A DNA stretch of 64,000 nucleotides, taken from the NCBI GenBank assembly GCA_937880755.1, contig CALGRX010000017.1, positions 248,001 to 312,000 on the forward strand. The letters are read 5' to 3'. Positions 50,563 to 60,434 of this stretch are shown here, piece by piece. Each line of letters starts with the position of its first letter. Position 1 is the first letter of the stretch. Position numbers and translations under genes: made by a program. Source of the DNA: an uncultured Clostridia bacterium. GTDB taxonomy: Bacteria > Bacillota > Clostridia > Christensenellales > UBA3700. Below the pieces are notes generated by a model. The model saw nothing but the letters and a program-made list of their open reading frames with translations. It had not been told where the DNA came from and made no database searches.

Positions 50563-52380
50563 TTATTGTTTGTTTTTGGCTGCGATTTTGGCTCTAAGCT
50601 CTTTGCTGAGAATGGTCTTGCGTAGCCTTATTGACTTAGGCGTAACTTCGACAAGCTCGTCGTCGGCGATAAACTCTAGACATTGCTCCAACGACATCAC
50701 GGTAGGAGTGATGAGTTTGAGGGCTTCGTCCGCGCCGCTGGCACGATTGTTGGTGAGTTGTTTCTTTTTGCACACGTTGACGACGAGGTCGTCTTCACGC
50801 GAGTTGACGCCCACCACTTGACCGCCGTATACGTTTACGCCCGCACCCAAGAATAGAGTAGAGCGTTCTTGCGCGTTGAACAAGCCGTACGCCGTCGTCG
50901 TGCCGTCCTCGAAGGCGACCACCGAACCGCGATTGCGCTCTATAATCGTGCCTTTGTAAGGCTCGTAGCCGTCGAGAGTGTGGTTCATTACGCCGAAACC
51001 TCTGGTGTCAGTGAGCATCTCGTTGCGATAGCCGATAAGTCCGCGAGAAGGAATTTTGAATTCCAGCTTAGTACCGCCACGCTCGTCGGGAGTCATATTG
51101 ACAAGCTCGCCTTTACGTGCGCCGATTTTGTTCATAACTACGCCCACGTAGTCGTCGGGCACTTCCACCACGAGGTTTTCGACGGGTTCACATCGCACGC
51201 CGTCTATATCCTTGAAGATAACCTTTGGACGGGAAACTTGGAATTCGTAGCCCTCACGGCGCATATTTTCGATGAGAATAGATAGGTGCAATTCCCCTCT
51301 GCCGTATACCTTGAAGCAGTCGGCGCTGTCAGTCTCTTCCACTCTCATACTCACGTTGGTCATCACTTCTTTGAATAGCCTTGCTCTAAGGTGACGGCTG
51401 GTGACGTATTTGCCTTCTTTGCCGGCAAAAGGCGAGTCGTTGACCATAAACATCATAGATAGGGTAGGCTCGTCTATGTTGACGAAAGGCAGTTGTTCTA
51501 TCTTTTCGCTGTCGCAAATCGTTTCGCCTATGTTGAGTTGTTCGATACCGCTGACGGCAACTATGTCGCCCACTTGTCCCGACTCGCACTCACGCCTCTT
51601 GAGCCCTTCGAATTGGTAGAGTTTGACGACCTTGGCGTTGTAGTGACTGCCGTCGTTGTGAATGATGGCAACGTTGCTACCCGTGTGGATGTTGCCTCTG
51701 ACGACTCTGCCTAAACCTATTCTGCCGATATATTCGTCGTAGTCGATATTGCACACTATCATCTGCAATCCGTCGTTCACTTCGCCCGTAGGGGCAGGGA
51801 TTTCGCTGATAATCATATCGAGCAAAGGCTTCATATCCGTGCCTTGCTCGCCGAGGGTAGTGGTTGCCCAACCTTGTTTGCCCGAAGCAAAGACTGTCTT
51901 GAAGTCGATTTGTTCGTCGTTGGCACCCAATTCTATGAATAGGTCGAGCACTTGGTCAATGACTTGCTCGGGATCTCCGCCACGGTCGACCTTGTTGATG
52001 ACTACTATAGGTTTTTTGCCTAGTCCGAGCGCCTTTTTGAGTACGTAGCGAGTCTGTGGCATACAGCCCTCTACCGCGTCGACTAGCAACAAAACGCCGT
52101 CTACCATCGATAGTATTCGCTCAACTTCACCGCCGAGGTCGGCGTGTCCGGGGGTGTCGATGATGTTGATCTTGACTCCGTTGTAGAATACGGCGGTGTT
52201 TTTGGCAAGAATGGTGATGCCTCTCTCCCTCTCGATATCTCCGCTGTCCATAACTCTCTCTACCACGGCTTCGCCCGTGCGGAAAACGTGGTTTTGTCTA
52301 AGAAGTTGGTCGACCAAAGTAGTTTTGCCGTGGTCAACGTGCGCAATGATTGCTATATTTCTTACGTCGTTTCTAATCAT
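50563..52380 (-). CDS. typA: GTP-binding protein TypA/BipA
   Basis: A 605-residue translational GTPase. G1 [16 protein letters not shown] (about 11-26), G3 [14 protein letters not shown] and G4 NKVDRGG are followed by EF-G-like domains and the BipA C-terminal domain. It binds ribosomes and supports 50S assembly and stress growth. AAGGACAAAT precedes the ATG. It is the last gene of a minus-strand operon that starts at 53933. Confidence 0.95.
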   Translation of the reverse strand: MIRNDVRNIAIIAHVDHGKTTLVDQLLRQNHVFRTGEAVVERVMDSGDIERERGITILAKNTAVFYNGVKINIIDTPGHADLGGEVERILSMVDGVLLLVDAVEGCMPQTRYVLKKALGLGKKPIVVINKVDRGGDPEQVIDQVLDLFIELGANDEQIDFKTVFASGKQGWATTTLGEQGTDMKPLLDMIISEIPAPTGEVNDGLQMIVCNIDYDEYIGRIGLGRVVRGNIHTGSNVAIIHNDGSHYNAKVVKLYQFEGLKRRECESGQVGDIVAVSGIEQLNIGETICDSEKIEQLPFVNIDEPTLSMMFMVNDSPFAGKEGKYVTSRHLRARLFKEVMTNVSMRVEETDSADCFKVYGRGELHLSILIENMRREGYEFQVSRPKVIFKDIDGVRCEPVENLVVEVPDDYVGVVMNKIGARKGELVNMTPDERGGTKLEFKIPSRGLIGYRNEMLTDTRGFGVMNHTLDGYEPYKGTIIERNRGSVVAFEDGTTTAYGLFNAQERSTLFLGAGVNVYGGQVVGVNSREDDLVVNVCKKKQLTNNRASGADEALKLITPTVMSLEQCLEFIADDELVEVTPKSIRLRKTILSKELRAKIAAKNKQ

Positions 52381-52390
52381 ATATTTGTCC

Positions 52391-52849
52391 TTAAAGTGTT
52401 ACGATTTTGCTAAATAATCTATCGCCTTGCACGGTAACGTAACAATACGTCCTACCGTAACCGAGCGACCCGGGGTTGATGAGCGTTACGCCCTCGTCTA
52501 CGTCAATTTGTGCACGGTGAGTATGTCCGTACAAGCCTACCTTTACACCTTCGATAATACACTCGGTGTGCAGGTCTACCGTGTCGGATTTGACCTTGTA
52601 GCAATGTCCGTGAGTGAGCAAAAACTTGACGCCTTCCACTTGTACTATCCTTTGCAAGGGTAGGCTTGAGTGGTCGCAGTTGCCCTTGACGGCAATTACC
52701 TTGTCGCCAAAGGCTTGTATAAGCATCTCTACGTCGCTACTGCCGTCACCCAAATGAAAGATATAGTCGCTCTCTTGCAACACCTCGAAAAATTCCTCGG
52801 TATGGCGCAAGATATTGTGAGTGTCGGACATAACGACGATAGTCTTCAT
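52391..52849 (-). CDS. YfcE/MJ0936-family metallophosphoesterase
   Basis: A 152-residue phosphodiesterase. It has VVMSDTHNILRHTEEF (metal Asp and His), HLGDGSSD, GNCDHS and THGHCY with GHTHRAQ, the full set of metal ligands. The family hydrolyses phosphodiesters or cyclic nucleotides in vitro; the natural substrate is unknown. Its ATG overlaps the rdgB stop. Confidence 0.9.
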   Translation of the reverse strand: MKTIVVMSDTHNILRHTEEFFEVLQESDYIFHLGDGSSDVEMLIQAFGDKVIAVKGNCDHSSLPLQRIVQVEGVKFLLTHGHCYKVKSDTVDLHTECIIEGVKVGLYGHTHRAQIDVDEGVTLINPGSLGYGRTYCYVTVQGDRLFSKIVTL

Positions 52850-53433
52850 AGCAGTTCTCTTAGGCGTTGCAATGCCATAGCGCGGTGAGATACGGTGTTC
52901 TTTTCTTCCATACTAGCCTCGGCAAAGGTCTTGGAGAGGCTATTGCAATAGAAGAGTGGATCGTAGCCAAAGCCCTTGTCGCCACGGTACTCGTCGAGAA
53001 TAGTGCCTTCTACGTAGCCCTCGGCGTATTTGCCCGAGCCGTCGGGGTAGCAAATAGCCACTACCGATACGAAACGCGCCTTGCGATTGATAGGTTGCGT
53101 CTTTTCGATAGCGTGAAGTTTATCGAGCAGTAGGGCGTTGTTGGCGTCGTCGTTGCAAGGCTCTCCCGCAAATCGAGCCGAATAAACCCCCGGTTGACCG
53201 TCCAAAGCTTCAACCTCTAGTCCGCTGTCGTCGGCTATTGCGACGAGTCCCGTCATACGGCATATCGTGTCTGCTTTGATGATTGCGTTTTGGACGAAGG
53301 TCTTGCCGTTTTCTTCGACCTCGACGTCCACGCCCAATTCTTTGAGCGAATATATATGCTCGAAGCAGTCGCCCAAAATGGCTCTGATTTCTTGAAGCTT
53401 GTGAGCGTTGTTGCTAGCTAAAACCGCTTTCAT
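52846..53433 (-). CDS. rdgB: dITP/XTP pyrophosphatase
   Basis: A 195-residue RdgB/HAM1 protein: SNNAHKLQEIRAIL at the start, ADDSGLEVEALDGQPGVYSARFAG in the active site and GFGYDPLFY near the end. It removes non-canonical purine nucleotides such as dITP and XTP. AGGAGAAAAA precedes the ATG, which overlaps the stop of the preceding gene. Confidence 0.95.
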   Translation of the reverse strand: MKAVLASNNAHKLQEIRAILGDCFEHIYSLKELGVDVEVEENGKTFVQNAIIKADTICRMTGLVAIADDSGLEVEALDGQPGVYSARFAGEPCNDDANNALLLDKLHAIEKTQPINRKARFVSVVAICYPDGSGKYAEGYVEGTILDEYRGDKGFGYDPLFYCNSLSKTFAEASMEEKNTVSHRAMALQRLRELL

Positions 53434-53933
53434 TTTTTCTCCTTACGTGCCATAGGCAATATCTCGTAGATTGTGTGAGGATTGTGGGCTTTGATAGCGT
53501 CTATTATGGAGTCGAAGTGCCTCTTGTCCACGCCCACTTGTAATATGTTGGCTTGAATACCGCTATGAGAGTCGACTACCTGACCTTGCTTGACTGTCTT
53601 GATATACAATATCAGTACCGTCTTGTCGCAATCTTGCCTGATGAGCAATACGTCTTGATATCTTATCGTGTGGGAAAACACCCCGATATTGCATCTTATA
53701 CCGCGCTCGGTGAGAGTGTATGCCGAGAGGTAAACCATTGAGAGTAAAATTGCAGGCATGACCACGCATATTACCGTAGCTATAATGTCTAGAGAATAGT
53801 TGTAGGATTGCATATTTCTCACACCGCAAAGTCTAAGAACGTTGACAATCGCACATACCAATAGTATAATTGATATGACGGTAGAGGATACCGCTATCCA
53901 CGCGTTAGGTTTGTATCTAAAGGTAGTTTTCAT
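53430..53933 (-). CDS. Membrane protein with PH-like (YdbT-type) domain
   Basis: A 167-residue protein with two helices (about 9-33 and 48-75) followed by a soluble part with TLTERGIRCNIGVF and IRYQDVLLIRQD, which resembles bacterial PH domains. The start at 53933 is chosen because a TATAAT box lies 6 nt before it. The open frame runs further upstream through the promoter. It heads the rdgB-yfcE-typA operon. Function unknown. Confidence 0.7.
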   Translation of the reverse strand: MKTTFRYKPNAWIAVSSTVISIILLVCAIVNVLRLCGVRNMQSYNYSLDIIATVICVVMPAILLSMVYLSAYTLTERGIRCNIGVFSHTIRYQDVLLIRQDCDKTVLILYIKTVKQGQVVDSHSGIQANILQVGVDKRHFDSIIDAIKAHNPHTIYEILPMARKEKK

Positions 53934-53939
53934 AACGGG

Positions 53940-53969
53940 ATTATACCAAATTTTCGCCGTGCGTGGCAA
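53940..53969 (-). promoter_or_regulatory. Promoter of the rdgB-typA operon (leaderless arrangement)
   Basis: On the minus strand TTGCCA (53969-53964), 18 bp, TATAAT (53945-53940), then 6 nt to the ATG at 53933. No ribosome site. Confidence 0.7.
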
Positions 53970-53977
53970 GGGAATAT

Positions 53978-54922
53978 ATGCAATTTAGAAGAATTGAGGA
54001 CGCAGATTTTTGCGAGATAGACAAAATATTGGCTAAGACTGAGTACAACGGTAGCGAATACTCTCCGTTGTACCTCAAAGGTTGGAAGTTTTTTAACTAC
54101 GAAAGTATGCAAATCGCCTACGAAAACGGGGTGATTTATTTGAGATTTTTGCCTCACGCCGAGTACTTTGACGAGGAGAACGGAGTTGAGGGATACGTCT
54201 ATCTACCACCGCTTACCACTATCGACAAAATAAAGGCGGCATACGACAATTTGGAGGATTTTTGTCTAAGTCAAGGCGAAAAAATGTACGTCATGAGTAC
54301 GCCCGAAGAATACGTGCAACTGCTCGATAGCGACAAATATAACTTGGTCATCAATCACGACTACGACGAATATCTCTACGACCCTCACGACCTAATATAT
54401 CTCGAAGGCAAAAAGTACCACTCCAAGCGTAACCATATCAAGAGATTTGTCGAAACCTACAGCACCTCGGCGGACGGAAAAGGATATGTTTTTAGGAGTT
54501 ATCAACCGAGCGATTACGAGAGAGTGATGCAACTGATTTCGGGTTGGCAAAGCACTAAGTCCTTTGACGAAGAGTATAGCGACACCGAAGCCGACGAACT
54601 CAGGCTCGTCAAAATGGCTCTTAGTAGAGTAGGGACTTGTCCTCGCTGCTTTGCCGACGTCATCGAGTACGACGGCAAAATAATAGCCTTTAGTATGGGT
54701 GAGATTACCCCGTCGGGCGTGGGCATAACTCATATCGAGAAGGGTGATATCGCCTACAACGGCGTTTATCCAGCCATTTGTCAAATGTTTGCAAAAAAGC
54801 ACTTTGAAAATTGTCGCCTAGTCAATAGGCAAGAGGATATGGGCTTGGAGGGACTCAGACGCTCCAAAAGGTCGCTTTATCCCGTGGGCTGGGCGCAAAA
54901 ATACGCAGTCACCCTCAAATAA
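53978..54922 (+). CDS. DUF2156-family protein (GNAT-like, lysyltransferase-related)
   Basis: A 314-residue protein of the DUF2156 fold: MQFRRIEDADFCEIDKILAK at the start, PLYLKGWKFFNYESMQIAYE, and GLEGLRRSKRSLYPVGWAQKY at the end. The family has a double GNAT fold and is related to the catalytic part of phosphatidylglycerol lysyltransferase MprF. No membrane domain is present. AAGGGA precedes the ATG at 53978. Substrate unknown. Confidence 0.85.
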   Translation: MQFRRIEDADFCEIDKILAKTEYNGSEYSPLYLKGWKFFNYESMQIAYENGVIYLRFLPHAEYFDEENGVEGYVYLPPLTTIDKIKAAYDNLEDFCLSQGEKMYVMSTPEEYVQLLDSDKYNLVINHDYDEYLYDPHDLIYLEGKKYHSKRNHIKRFVETYSTSADGKGYVFRSYQPSDYERVMQLISGWQSTKSFDEEYSDTEADELRLVKMALSRVGTCPRCFADVIEYDGKIIAFSMGEITPSGVGITHIEKGDIAYNGVYPAICQMFAKKHFENCRLVNRQEDMGLEGLRRSKRSLYPVGWAQKYAVTLK

Positions 54923-54951
54923 TAAGCCTATGAAAGTCAATACGAATAACT

Positions 54952-54976
54952 GCCTCGACTTTTCGGGGTTTTTTTA
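54952..54976 (+). terminator. Terminator after the DUF2156 gene
   Basis: Short stem CCTCG / CGGGG (one T-G pair) followed by seven T. Confidence 0.55.
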
Positions 54977-55005
54977 TTGATTTTTGGATAGGATTGTTGT
55001 AATAT
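54977..55005 (+). promoter_or_regulatory. Promoter of the aconitase-family operon
   Basis: TTGATT (54977-54982), 17 bp, TAATAT (55000-55005). Confidence 0.55.
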
Positions 55006-55040
55006 ATTTTTATAAAGTTAATAATTATACGGAGCAATTT

Positions 55041-57299
55041 ATGATCAAACTTTCTCAACAAGGTATGTATCTGGTGGGCGGAAAATTTTACGACGCCGAC
55101 CACGTAAAAACTCTCGGTTTGGAAGCCAAGACTCTCGAGACGGCCTATCAAGGTACGATGGCTTACTCTATTCTTTCTGCGCACAACGCGGGAACTAAGA
55201 CGACTAAGGACGGCGCGCTCAATATCAAATTCGACGGACTAGCGTCGCACGATATCACTTACGTTGGTATAATTCAGACTGCCAAGGCTAGCGGACTAAA
55301 AGAATTTCCTATCCCTTACGTTCTCACCAACTGCCACAACAGCCTTTGCGCGGTGGGCGGAACTATCAACGAGGACGACCACGTCTTCGGACTGAGCGCA
55401 GCCAAGAAGTACGGCGGAATTTTCGTACCGCCTCATCAAGCAGTCATTCACACCTATATGAGAGAGTGTATGAGCGGTTGCGGTAAGATGTTGCTCGGCA
55501 GTGACTCTCACACCAGATACGGCGCGCTCGGCACAATGGCTATCGGCGAGGGCGGACCCGAGCTTGTTAAGCAACTTCTCAGTCGTACCTACGACATCAA
55601 ATATCCCGACGTAATAGCCGTCAGCCTCAGTGGCAAGCCTCGTAAGGGCGTAGGCCCTCAAGACGTGGCTCTCGCAATTATTGGAGCGGTCTTCTCCAAA
55701 GGCTACGTCAAAAATAAGGTTATGGAATTCGTTGGCGACGGCATTGCCAATCTTCCTATAGAGTTCCGTAACGGCATTGACGTTATGACTACCGAGACGA
55801 CGTGCTTGACGTCTATCTGGCGTACCGACGATAGCGAGGTAAAAGATTATTACGCAGTTAGAGGTAGACTCGACGACTACAAGCCAATCAAGCCCGACGA
55901 CGTAGCATATTACGACGGCGTGGTAGAGGTAGACCTAGACAAGGTAGTGCCACAAATTGCGCTTCCTTTCCATCCAAGCAACGTTTTTGCACTCAAGGAC
56001 GTGATAGACAATCCTTACGATATCTTGTCACAAGCGGAGAAGGAAGGCAACAAGTTGCTTGGCAATTCGAAAATTCAATTTCGTCTCACTGACAAAATCG
56101 TGGACGGCAAGGTTATGGTAGAGCAAGGCGTCATCGCGGGTTGCGCGGGAGGAACTTACGACAATATCGTCGAGGCCACAAGCATACTCAAAGACGGCGC
56201 GGTGGGTAGCGGAAAGTTTACCCTCAACGTCTATCCTTCTTCTACGCCAATCTACTACGATTTGCTCAAAAAGGGCGCGATTGCGGAATTAGTCAAGGCG
56301 GGCGCTAACGTCAAATCGGCGTTCTGCGGACCTTGCTTCGGTGCGGGGGACGTGCCTGCCAACAACGCTTTGTCAATAAGACATACCACCCGCAACTTCG
56401 AGAGCAGAGAGGGTAGCAAACCCGGCAACAACCAAATCGCTTCCGTTGCGCTCATGGACGCACGCTCTATTGCGGCAACCGCACTCAACGGTGGAGTGTT
56501 GACGGCGGCAACCGATATCGACTACGACAACACCGTGCCTACCTTCGAGTATGACGGCAGCATCTACGCTAAGAGAGTGTACAACGGTTGGGGCAAGGCT
56601 CAACCCGAGGCGGAATTGGAATACGGACCTAACATCTGCGATTGGCCTCAAGTTATATCTTTGACCGACAACGTCATCGTCAAGTTGGCGGCGGCTATCT
56701 ACGATCCTGTTACAACTACAGACGAGCTTATCCCGTCGGGCGAAACCTCGAGCTATCGTAGCAATCCGCTCAAACTCGCCGAGTTTGCTCTATCGAGAAA
56801 AGAGCCAAAATACGTGGGTAGAGCCAAAGAAATCTATGCCGATGAATTGGAAAGAAGAGAGAAGGGGCTACCTAAGCAATACGCAGAGGCAGTAGCTAAA
56901 TCGGGCTTGAAGCTAGAGGGCACGACCTCTATCGGTAGCGGTGTCTACGCAATCAAACCGGGTGACGGCAGTGCGAGAGAACAAGCCGCAAGTTGTCAAA
57001 GAGTGCTTGGCGGTGTGTGCAATATTGCCAAAGAATACGCTACCAAGAGATATCGTAGCAACCTCATCAACTGGGGTATGTTGCCTTTTGTAAGCGACGA
57101 CAAATTCGAGCAAGGCGATATCGTCATCGTCAAGGACGTCAAAGAAAAATTGATGAACGGCGATAGAGAGTTCCCTGCCAAAGTGGTAAGGGGAGATCTA
57201 AGCATTGACGTAACTCTAAGATTGGACGCTTTGACCGACGACGAAAGAGAGATTATCAAGCAAGGCTGTCTTATCAACTATTACAAGAGCCAACTGTAA
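55041..57299 (+). CDS. Aconitase-family hydratase
   Basis: A 752-residue Fe-S hydro-lyase. GSDSHTRYGALGTMAIGEGG binds substrate; cluster Cys lie in LTNCHNS, GCAGGTYDN and CGPCFGAGD; the swivel domain follows with AKEYATKRYRSNLINWGM. It resembles aconitase/homoaconitase-like enzymes of anaerobic Firmicutes. Citrate to isocitrate is the most likely reaction, but no citrate synthase or isocitrate dehydrogenase lies here. The ATG at 55041 is chosen by GGAGC and by the family start. Its stop overlaps the next gene. Confidence 0.85.
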   Translation: MIKLSQQGMYLVGGKFYDADHVKTLGLEAKTLETAYQGTMAYSILSAHNAGTKTTKDGALNIKFDGLASHDITYVGIIQTAKASGLKEFPIPYVLTNCHNSLCAVGGTINEDDHVFGLSAAKKYGGIFVPPHQAVIHTYMRECMSGCGKMLLGSDSHTRYGALGTMAIGEGGPELVKQLLSRTYDIKYPDVIAVSLSGKPRKGVGPQDVALAIIGAVFSKGYVKNKVMEFVGDGIANLPIEFRNGIDVMTTETTCLTSIWRTDDSEVKDYYAVRGRLDDYKPIKPDDVAYYDGVVEVDLDKVVPQIALPFHPSNVFALKDVIDNPYDILSQAEKEGNKLLGNSKIQFRLTDKIVDGKVMVEQGVIAGCAGGTYDNIVEATSILKDGAVGSGKFTLNVYPSSTPIYYDLLKKGAIAELVKAGANVKSAFCGPCFGAGDVPANNALSIRHTTRNFESREGSKPGNNQIASVALMDARSIAATALNGGVLTAATDIDYDNTVPTFEYDGSIYAKRVYNGWGKAQPEAELEYGPNICDWPQVISLTDNVIVKLAAAIYDPVTTTDELIPSGETSSYRSNPLKLAEFALSRKEPKYVGRAKEIYADELERREKGLPKQYAEAVAKSGLKLEGTTSIGSGVYAIKPGDGSAREQAASCQRVLGGVCNIAKEYATKRYRSNLINWGMLPFVSDDKFEQGDIVIVKDVKEKLMNGDREFPAKVVRGDLSIDVTLRLDALTDDEREIIKQGCLINYYKSQL

Positions 57300-57838
57300 T
57301 GAATAAACGACAATTGCGCCAAGAGATTAGAGAGCGCCTAAAAGCAATGGGTATAGCCGACAAAAAATCGGCGAGCGAGAGGGTGGCAAGCAATTTGCTG
57401 TCTTTGGGGCTTGAAGCAAGGTCGGTGTGCATATACAACGCTTTGGATAGCGAGGTAGCAACTTGCGACCTGATAAAACACTTTGTAGGTAAAGCCGCCG
57501 TATATTTGCCCGTAGTGCGTGGGGAAGATATGCTCCTCGTGAAAGTGGACGAGAATACTCGGTACGAGATAGGCGACTACGGAATAAGTGAGCCAAAGGG
57601 GCGAGAACTATCCCCCGAGCAAGTGGATATAGACCTTTGCGTTACGCCAATGCTCGCCGGAGATAGACGACTTAACCGTTTAGGCAAGGGCAAGGGTTAC
57701 TACGATAGGTTCTTTGATAAGAGCGATTGCATCAAGGTGGGGCTTTGCTTCGATTGCCAAATGGTAGACGAGATTATTGCCGAGCCGTGGGATAAAAAAA
57801 TGAATTATATCGTCACCGATAAGGAAATTGTAAAATGA
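57299..57838 (+). CDS. 5-formyltetrahydrofolate cyclo-ligase
   Basis: A 179-residue YgfA/MTHFS protein: basic MNKRQLRQEIRERLKAM start, the folate/ATP region and the signature RLGKGKGYYDRFF (about 127-139). It returns 5-formyl-THF to 5,10-methenyl-THF for one-carbon metabolism. It starts inside the aconitase stop (TAATG) and ends by ATGA overlap with the fusion gene, so the block is coupled. Confidence 0.92.
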   Translation: MNKRQLRQEIRERLKAMGIADKKSASERVASNLLSLGLEARSVCIYNALDSEVATCDLIKHFVGKAAVYLPVVRGEDMLLVKVDENTRYEIGDYGISEPKGRELSPEQVDIDLCVTPMLAGDRRLNRLGKGKGYYDRFFDKSDCIKVGLCFDCQMVDEIIAEPWDKKMNYIVTDKEIVK

Positions 57839-58845
57839 GAGTTGTCAGCGGAAAATACCGTGGAAGAAAGATAGAATCGCCTAAAGGCAACGAAGTCAGA
57901 CCGACAAGCGATATGGTCAAGGAAAATATATTTAATACCATTCAATTCGACGTGGCGGGAAGTTGCTTTTTGGACTTGTTTTGCGGTAGTGGCGGTATGG
58001 GCATAGAGGCATTGTCGAGAGGAGCAAAGCAAGTGACCTTCGTCGACAAAAGCAAGACGAGTATTGCGCTCACACAAAGAAATCTTGCGGGTACCAAGGA
58101 CGATTATCGAGTCGTCAACAGCGACTTCGAGAGTGCATTGCGCACGGTTGGCAAGCAAGACTTTATCTTCGTAGACCCGCCTTATAAGACTGATTATATC
58201 GGTGATATTTGTGCAATCGTTTTGGAAAGAGATATACTTGCCGACGGCGGATATATAATTTACGAGCACGACAGAGACAAAAAATATACCTTGACGGACG
58301 AGTGGCGGATAGCTAAACGCAAGAGATACGGTTGTATCGTGGTTGACTTTGTTACTCGCACCAAAAAGATTGCTTTGATACCGGGTAGCTTTGACCCAAT
58401 CACCAAAGGTCACACGTGGCTGATCGAAGAGGCCTTGCAGGAGTGGGACAAAGTGGTTGTTCTGGTGGCAGACAACCCCGACAAAAACTATCTATTTGAT
58501 AGAGATGAGCGAAGACAAATAGTCGAAAAAGCCTTAGAATATACCCTCAACGTGAGAGTCGACGACTGGAACGGAATGGTGTTTGAATATTGCAACAGTC
58601 ACGACATATGCAATATCGTAAGGGGTTATCGCGACGACAAGGATTACGCTTATGAGATAGAGATGAGTGAATTTAACAAGTCGCACGGGGGAGTGGAAAC
58701 GACGCTGTATAAGTCGGATAACTTGATAAACGTATCGTCTAGCGTAGTGAGAGATATGCTGAAATGCAAGACGTCGTTGAGAGGGGTAGTACCCGACAAC
58801 TGCATAAAAACCATAGAAAAAATATTGGGAGAAAAGTATGAATAA
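57835..58845 (+). CDS. rsmD-coaD: Fusion of RsmD (16S rRNA m2G966 methylase) and CoaD (phosphopantetheine adenylyltransferase)
   Basis: One 336-codon frame. Residues 1-178 are RsmD: MRVVSGKYRGRKIESPKGNE, DLFCGSGGMGIEALSRGA (SAM loop), and VDPPY (about 112) for catalysis. Residues 179-336 are CoaD: IALIPGSFDPITKGH nucleotidyltransferase motif, DERRQIVEKAL, and VSSSVVRDML (ISSTxVR-like). In Bacillus these are neighbouring separate genes (ylbH and coaD). Here no stop or start is needed at the join; the linker is only a few residues. Each half has normal length, so both activities are likely kept. Confidence 0.93.
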   Translation: MRVVSGKYRGRKIESPKGNEVRPTSDMVKENIFNTIQFDVAGSCFLDLFCGSGGMGIEALSRGAKQVTFVDKSKTSIALTQRNLAGTKDDYRVVNSDFESALRTVGKQDFIFVDPPYKTDYIGDICAIVLERDILADGGYIIYEHDRDKKYTLTDEWRIAKRKRYGCIVVDFVTRTKKIALIPGSFDPITKGHTWLIEEALQEWDKVVVLVADNPDKNYLFDRDERRQIVEKALEYTLNVRVDDWNGMVFEYCNSHDICNIVRGYRDDKDYAYEIEMSEFNKSHGGVETTLYKSDNLINVSSSVVRDMLKCKTSLRGVVPDNCIKTIEKILGEKYE

Positions 58846-59314
58846 CAACAATATCGAAGTTATGCTTGACAAATTGGCAGAGATGATAAGACTAGGCAAA
58901 AAGCCTCTTATCGGCAACGGTAGAATTATCGACGATATGGTTGCCTTAGATATCATTGCGGCGGTCAAAGAAGCCTTGCCCGATTCTATTGCCGAAGCAA
59001 GAGTGATTATCGGACAGAGAGACGCCTTGATTGAGGACGCCAATCGTGCGGCAAACGATATTCTTGCGGGCGCAGAGAGAGAAGCCAATCGTATGCTCAG
59101 CGAAAACGAGATTATCGTCCAAGCCAGAGAACAAGCGCAAAAGATTGTGGATGACGCAACGGCTTACGCAAACAACGTCATCGACCAAAGCTATAATCAA
59201 ATTGCCAACGTGATGAACGGAGCAGAATATTATCTCAGACAAACGCTTAACGACGTGTCGGCAAGCAAACAAGAATTGTTTAAGCTTATGAGCGAGCCTA
59301 TCAACCGAAATTGA
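58838..59314 (+). CDS. Coiled-coil protein, ATP-synthase-b-like/DivIVA-like
   Basis: A 158-residue, largely helical and highly charged protein (REANRMLSENEIIVQAREQA, then AQKIVDDATAYANNVI). Heptad patterns run from about residue 55 to 140. Similar proteins follow coaD in many Firmicutes and are often labelled ATPase only because of likeness to the F0 b subunit. It overlaps the fusion gene by 8 nt. Function unknown. Confidence 0.65.
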   Translation: MNNNNIEVMLDKLAEMIRLGKKPLIGNGRIIDDMVALDIIAAVKEALPDSIAEARVIIGQRDALIEDANRAANDILAGAEREANRMLSENEIIVQAREQAQKIVDDATAYANNVIDQSYNQIANVMNGAEYYLRQTLNDVSASKQELFKLMSEPINRN

Positions 59315-60290
59315 CGGCAAGACAAGTGAGCAAGCTTAAGCCAAAGGTGATAGAGGCTTGAGATAGCTTGGTAAGTATATAATAACTTGCCTTGATACCG
59401 CATTTGCTTAAAAAACTCATAGATTGAAAGGTGATACAAGCGCCACCCAAAGACAACAGTCCCGCCAAATACGGCAGGGCTGTCGTTGTTTTTACGCCCG
59501 ATTGAGCAATATAGTCAAATCCGCGAGTGAGTTCTATAAACGATAGTGCAACGCCGTAGCACAAGTTGTCGGTTACGCCGAGAGGGCTAAGAATAAAGCC
59601 AAGTATTTTGCCGGTCAAATCCACCAATCCCACGTCCACCAAAACGTCGCCAATCATACCGAAAATGGTGATATATCCGCCTATGGCAAGTATGGTGTTG
59701 ACGCTATTTTTGATGCACGCGTCTAGTAGCGAGTCTACATATTGCACGGTAGGCAAAATAGGCGAAAAAGTTTGCTTTTTTGGTCTAAATATTATGCCGT
59801 TGATAAGTGCACCGAGTACGTGACACGATAGTAAAACCCACCCCAGATATGGTGATTGAAAGAGCGTTGCGCCCACAGTTCCTAGTATGAACAGCGGTCC
59901 CGACGTGGAGCAAAACGCCGTGATATGCTTGGCGTCCTCTGTCGTAAGCATACCTGATTGATATAGGTCGCATATGATTTTGCTACCCATAGGATAACCG
60001 CTGACGAGGCTCAAAACCATGACGTATCCGCTGATAGGAGGAGCGTGAAATACCTTGGATACCGGCTTGGCGAATACAACCCCGAGCAAATATCCGCCGC
60101 CCACGCAAGTGAGTAAGCCTGAGAAAAACAAAAAGGGAAAGAGCGACGGCAAAACCGCCTTGGCAAAGAGTATCAAACTGCGCGAAACCGACGCTATATA
60201 GCGTGAGGGATTGACTACGAGAAAGGTAATAAAAAAGCCCGCAACCAACGATAGGGGCAGGGCTTTATTGAGATCGATACTGCGCTCCAT
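59301..60290 (-). CDS. ylbJ: Sporulation membrane protein YlbJ
   Basis: A 329-residue membrane protein with about eight helices and GATE/nucleoside-recognition-like halves. Family marks are VLPSLFPFLFFSGLL, SGYPMGSKII and FCSTSGPLFILGTVG. YlbJ is needed in the mother cell for spore cortex formation in Bacillus. The ATG lies 5 nt after a perfect TATAAT on the minus strand with no ribosome site. The 3' end overlaps the convergent coiled-coil gene by 14 nt. Confidence 0.9.
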   Translation of the reverse strand: MERSIDLNKALPLSLVAGFFITFLVVNPSRYIASVSRSLILFAKAVLPSLFPFLFFSGLLTCVGGGYLLGVVFAKPVSKVFHAPPISGYVMVLSLVSGYPMGSKIICDLYQSGMLTTEDAKHITAFCSTSGPLFILGTVGATLFQSPYLGWVLLSCHVLGALINGIIFRPKKQTFSPILPTVQYVDSLLDACIKNSVNTILAIGGYITIFGMIGDVLVDVGLVDLTGKILGFILSPLGVTDNLCYGVALSFIELTRGFDYIAQSGVKTTTALPYLAGLLSLGGACITFQSMSFLSKCGIKASYYILTKLSQASITFGLSLLTCLAVNFG

Positions 60291-60434
60291 ACTAGATTAT
60301 ATTAGTTTGGACGCCAATTAATAACGAGTTGTTGCAATGCATTGGATAGATACTGAGCGTTGACGATAGCTAGTGGCAAATACAAGATTGCAATACCAAA
60401 TAATGACGATAGCCTTTAGTTGCTCGTAAGTCGG

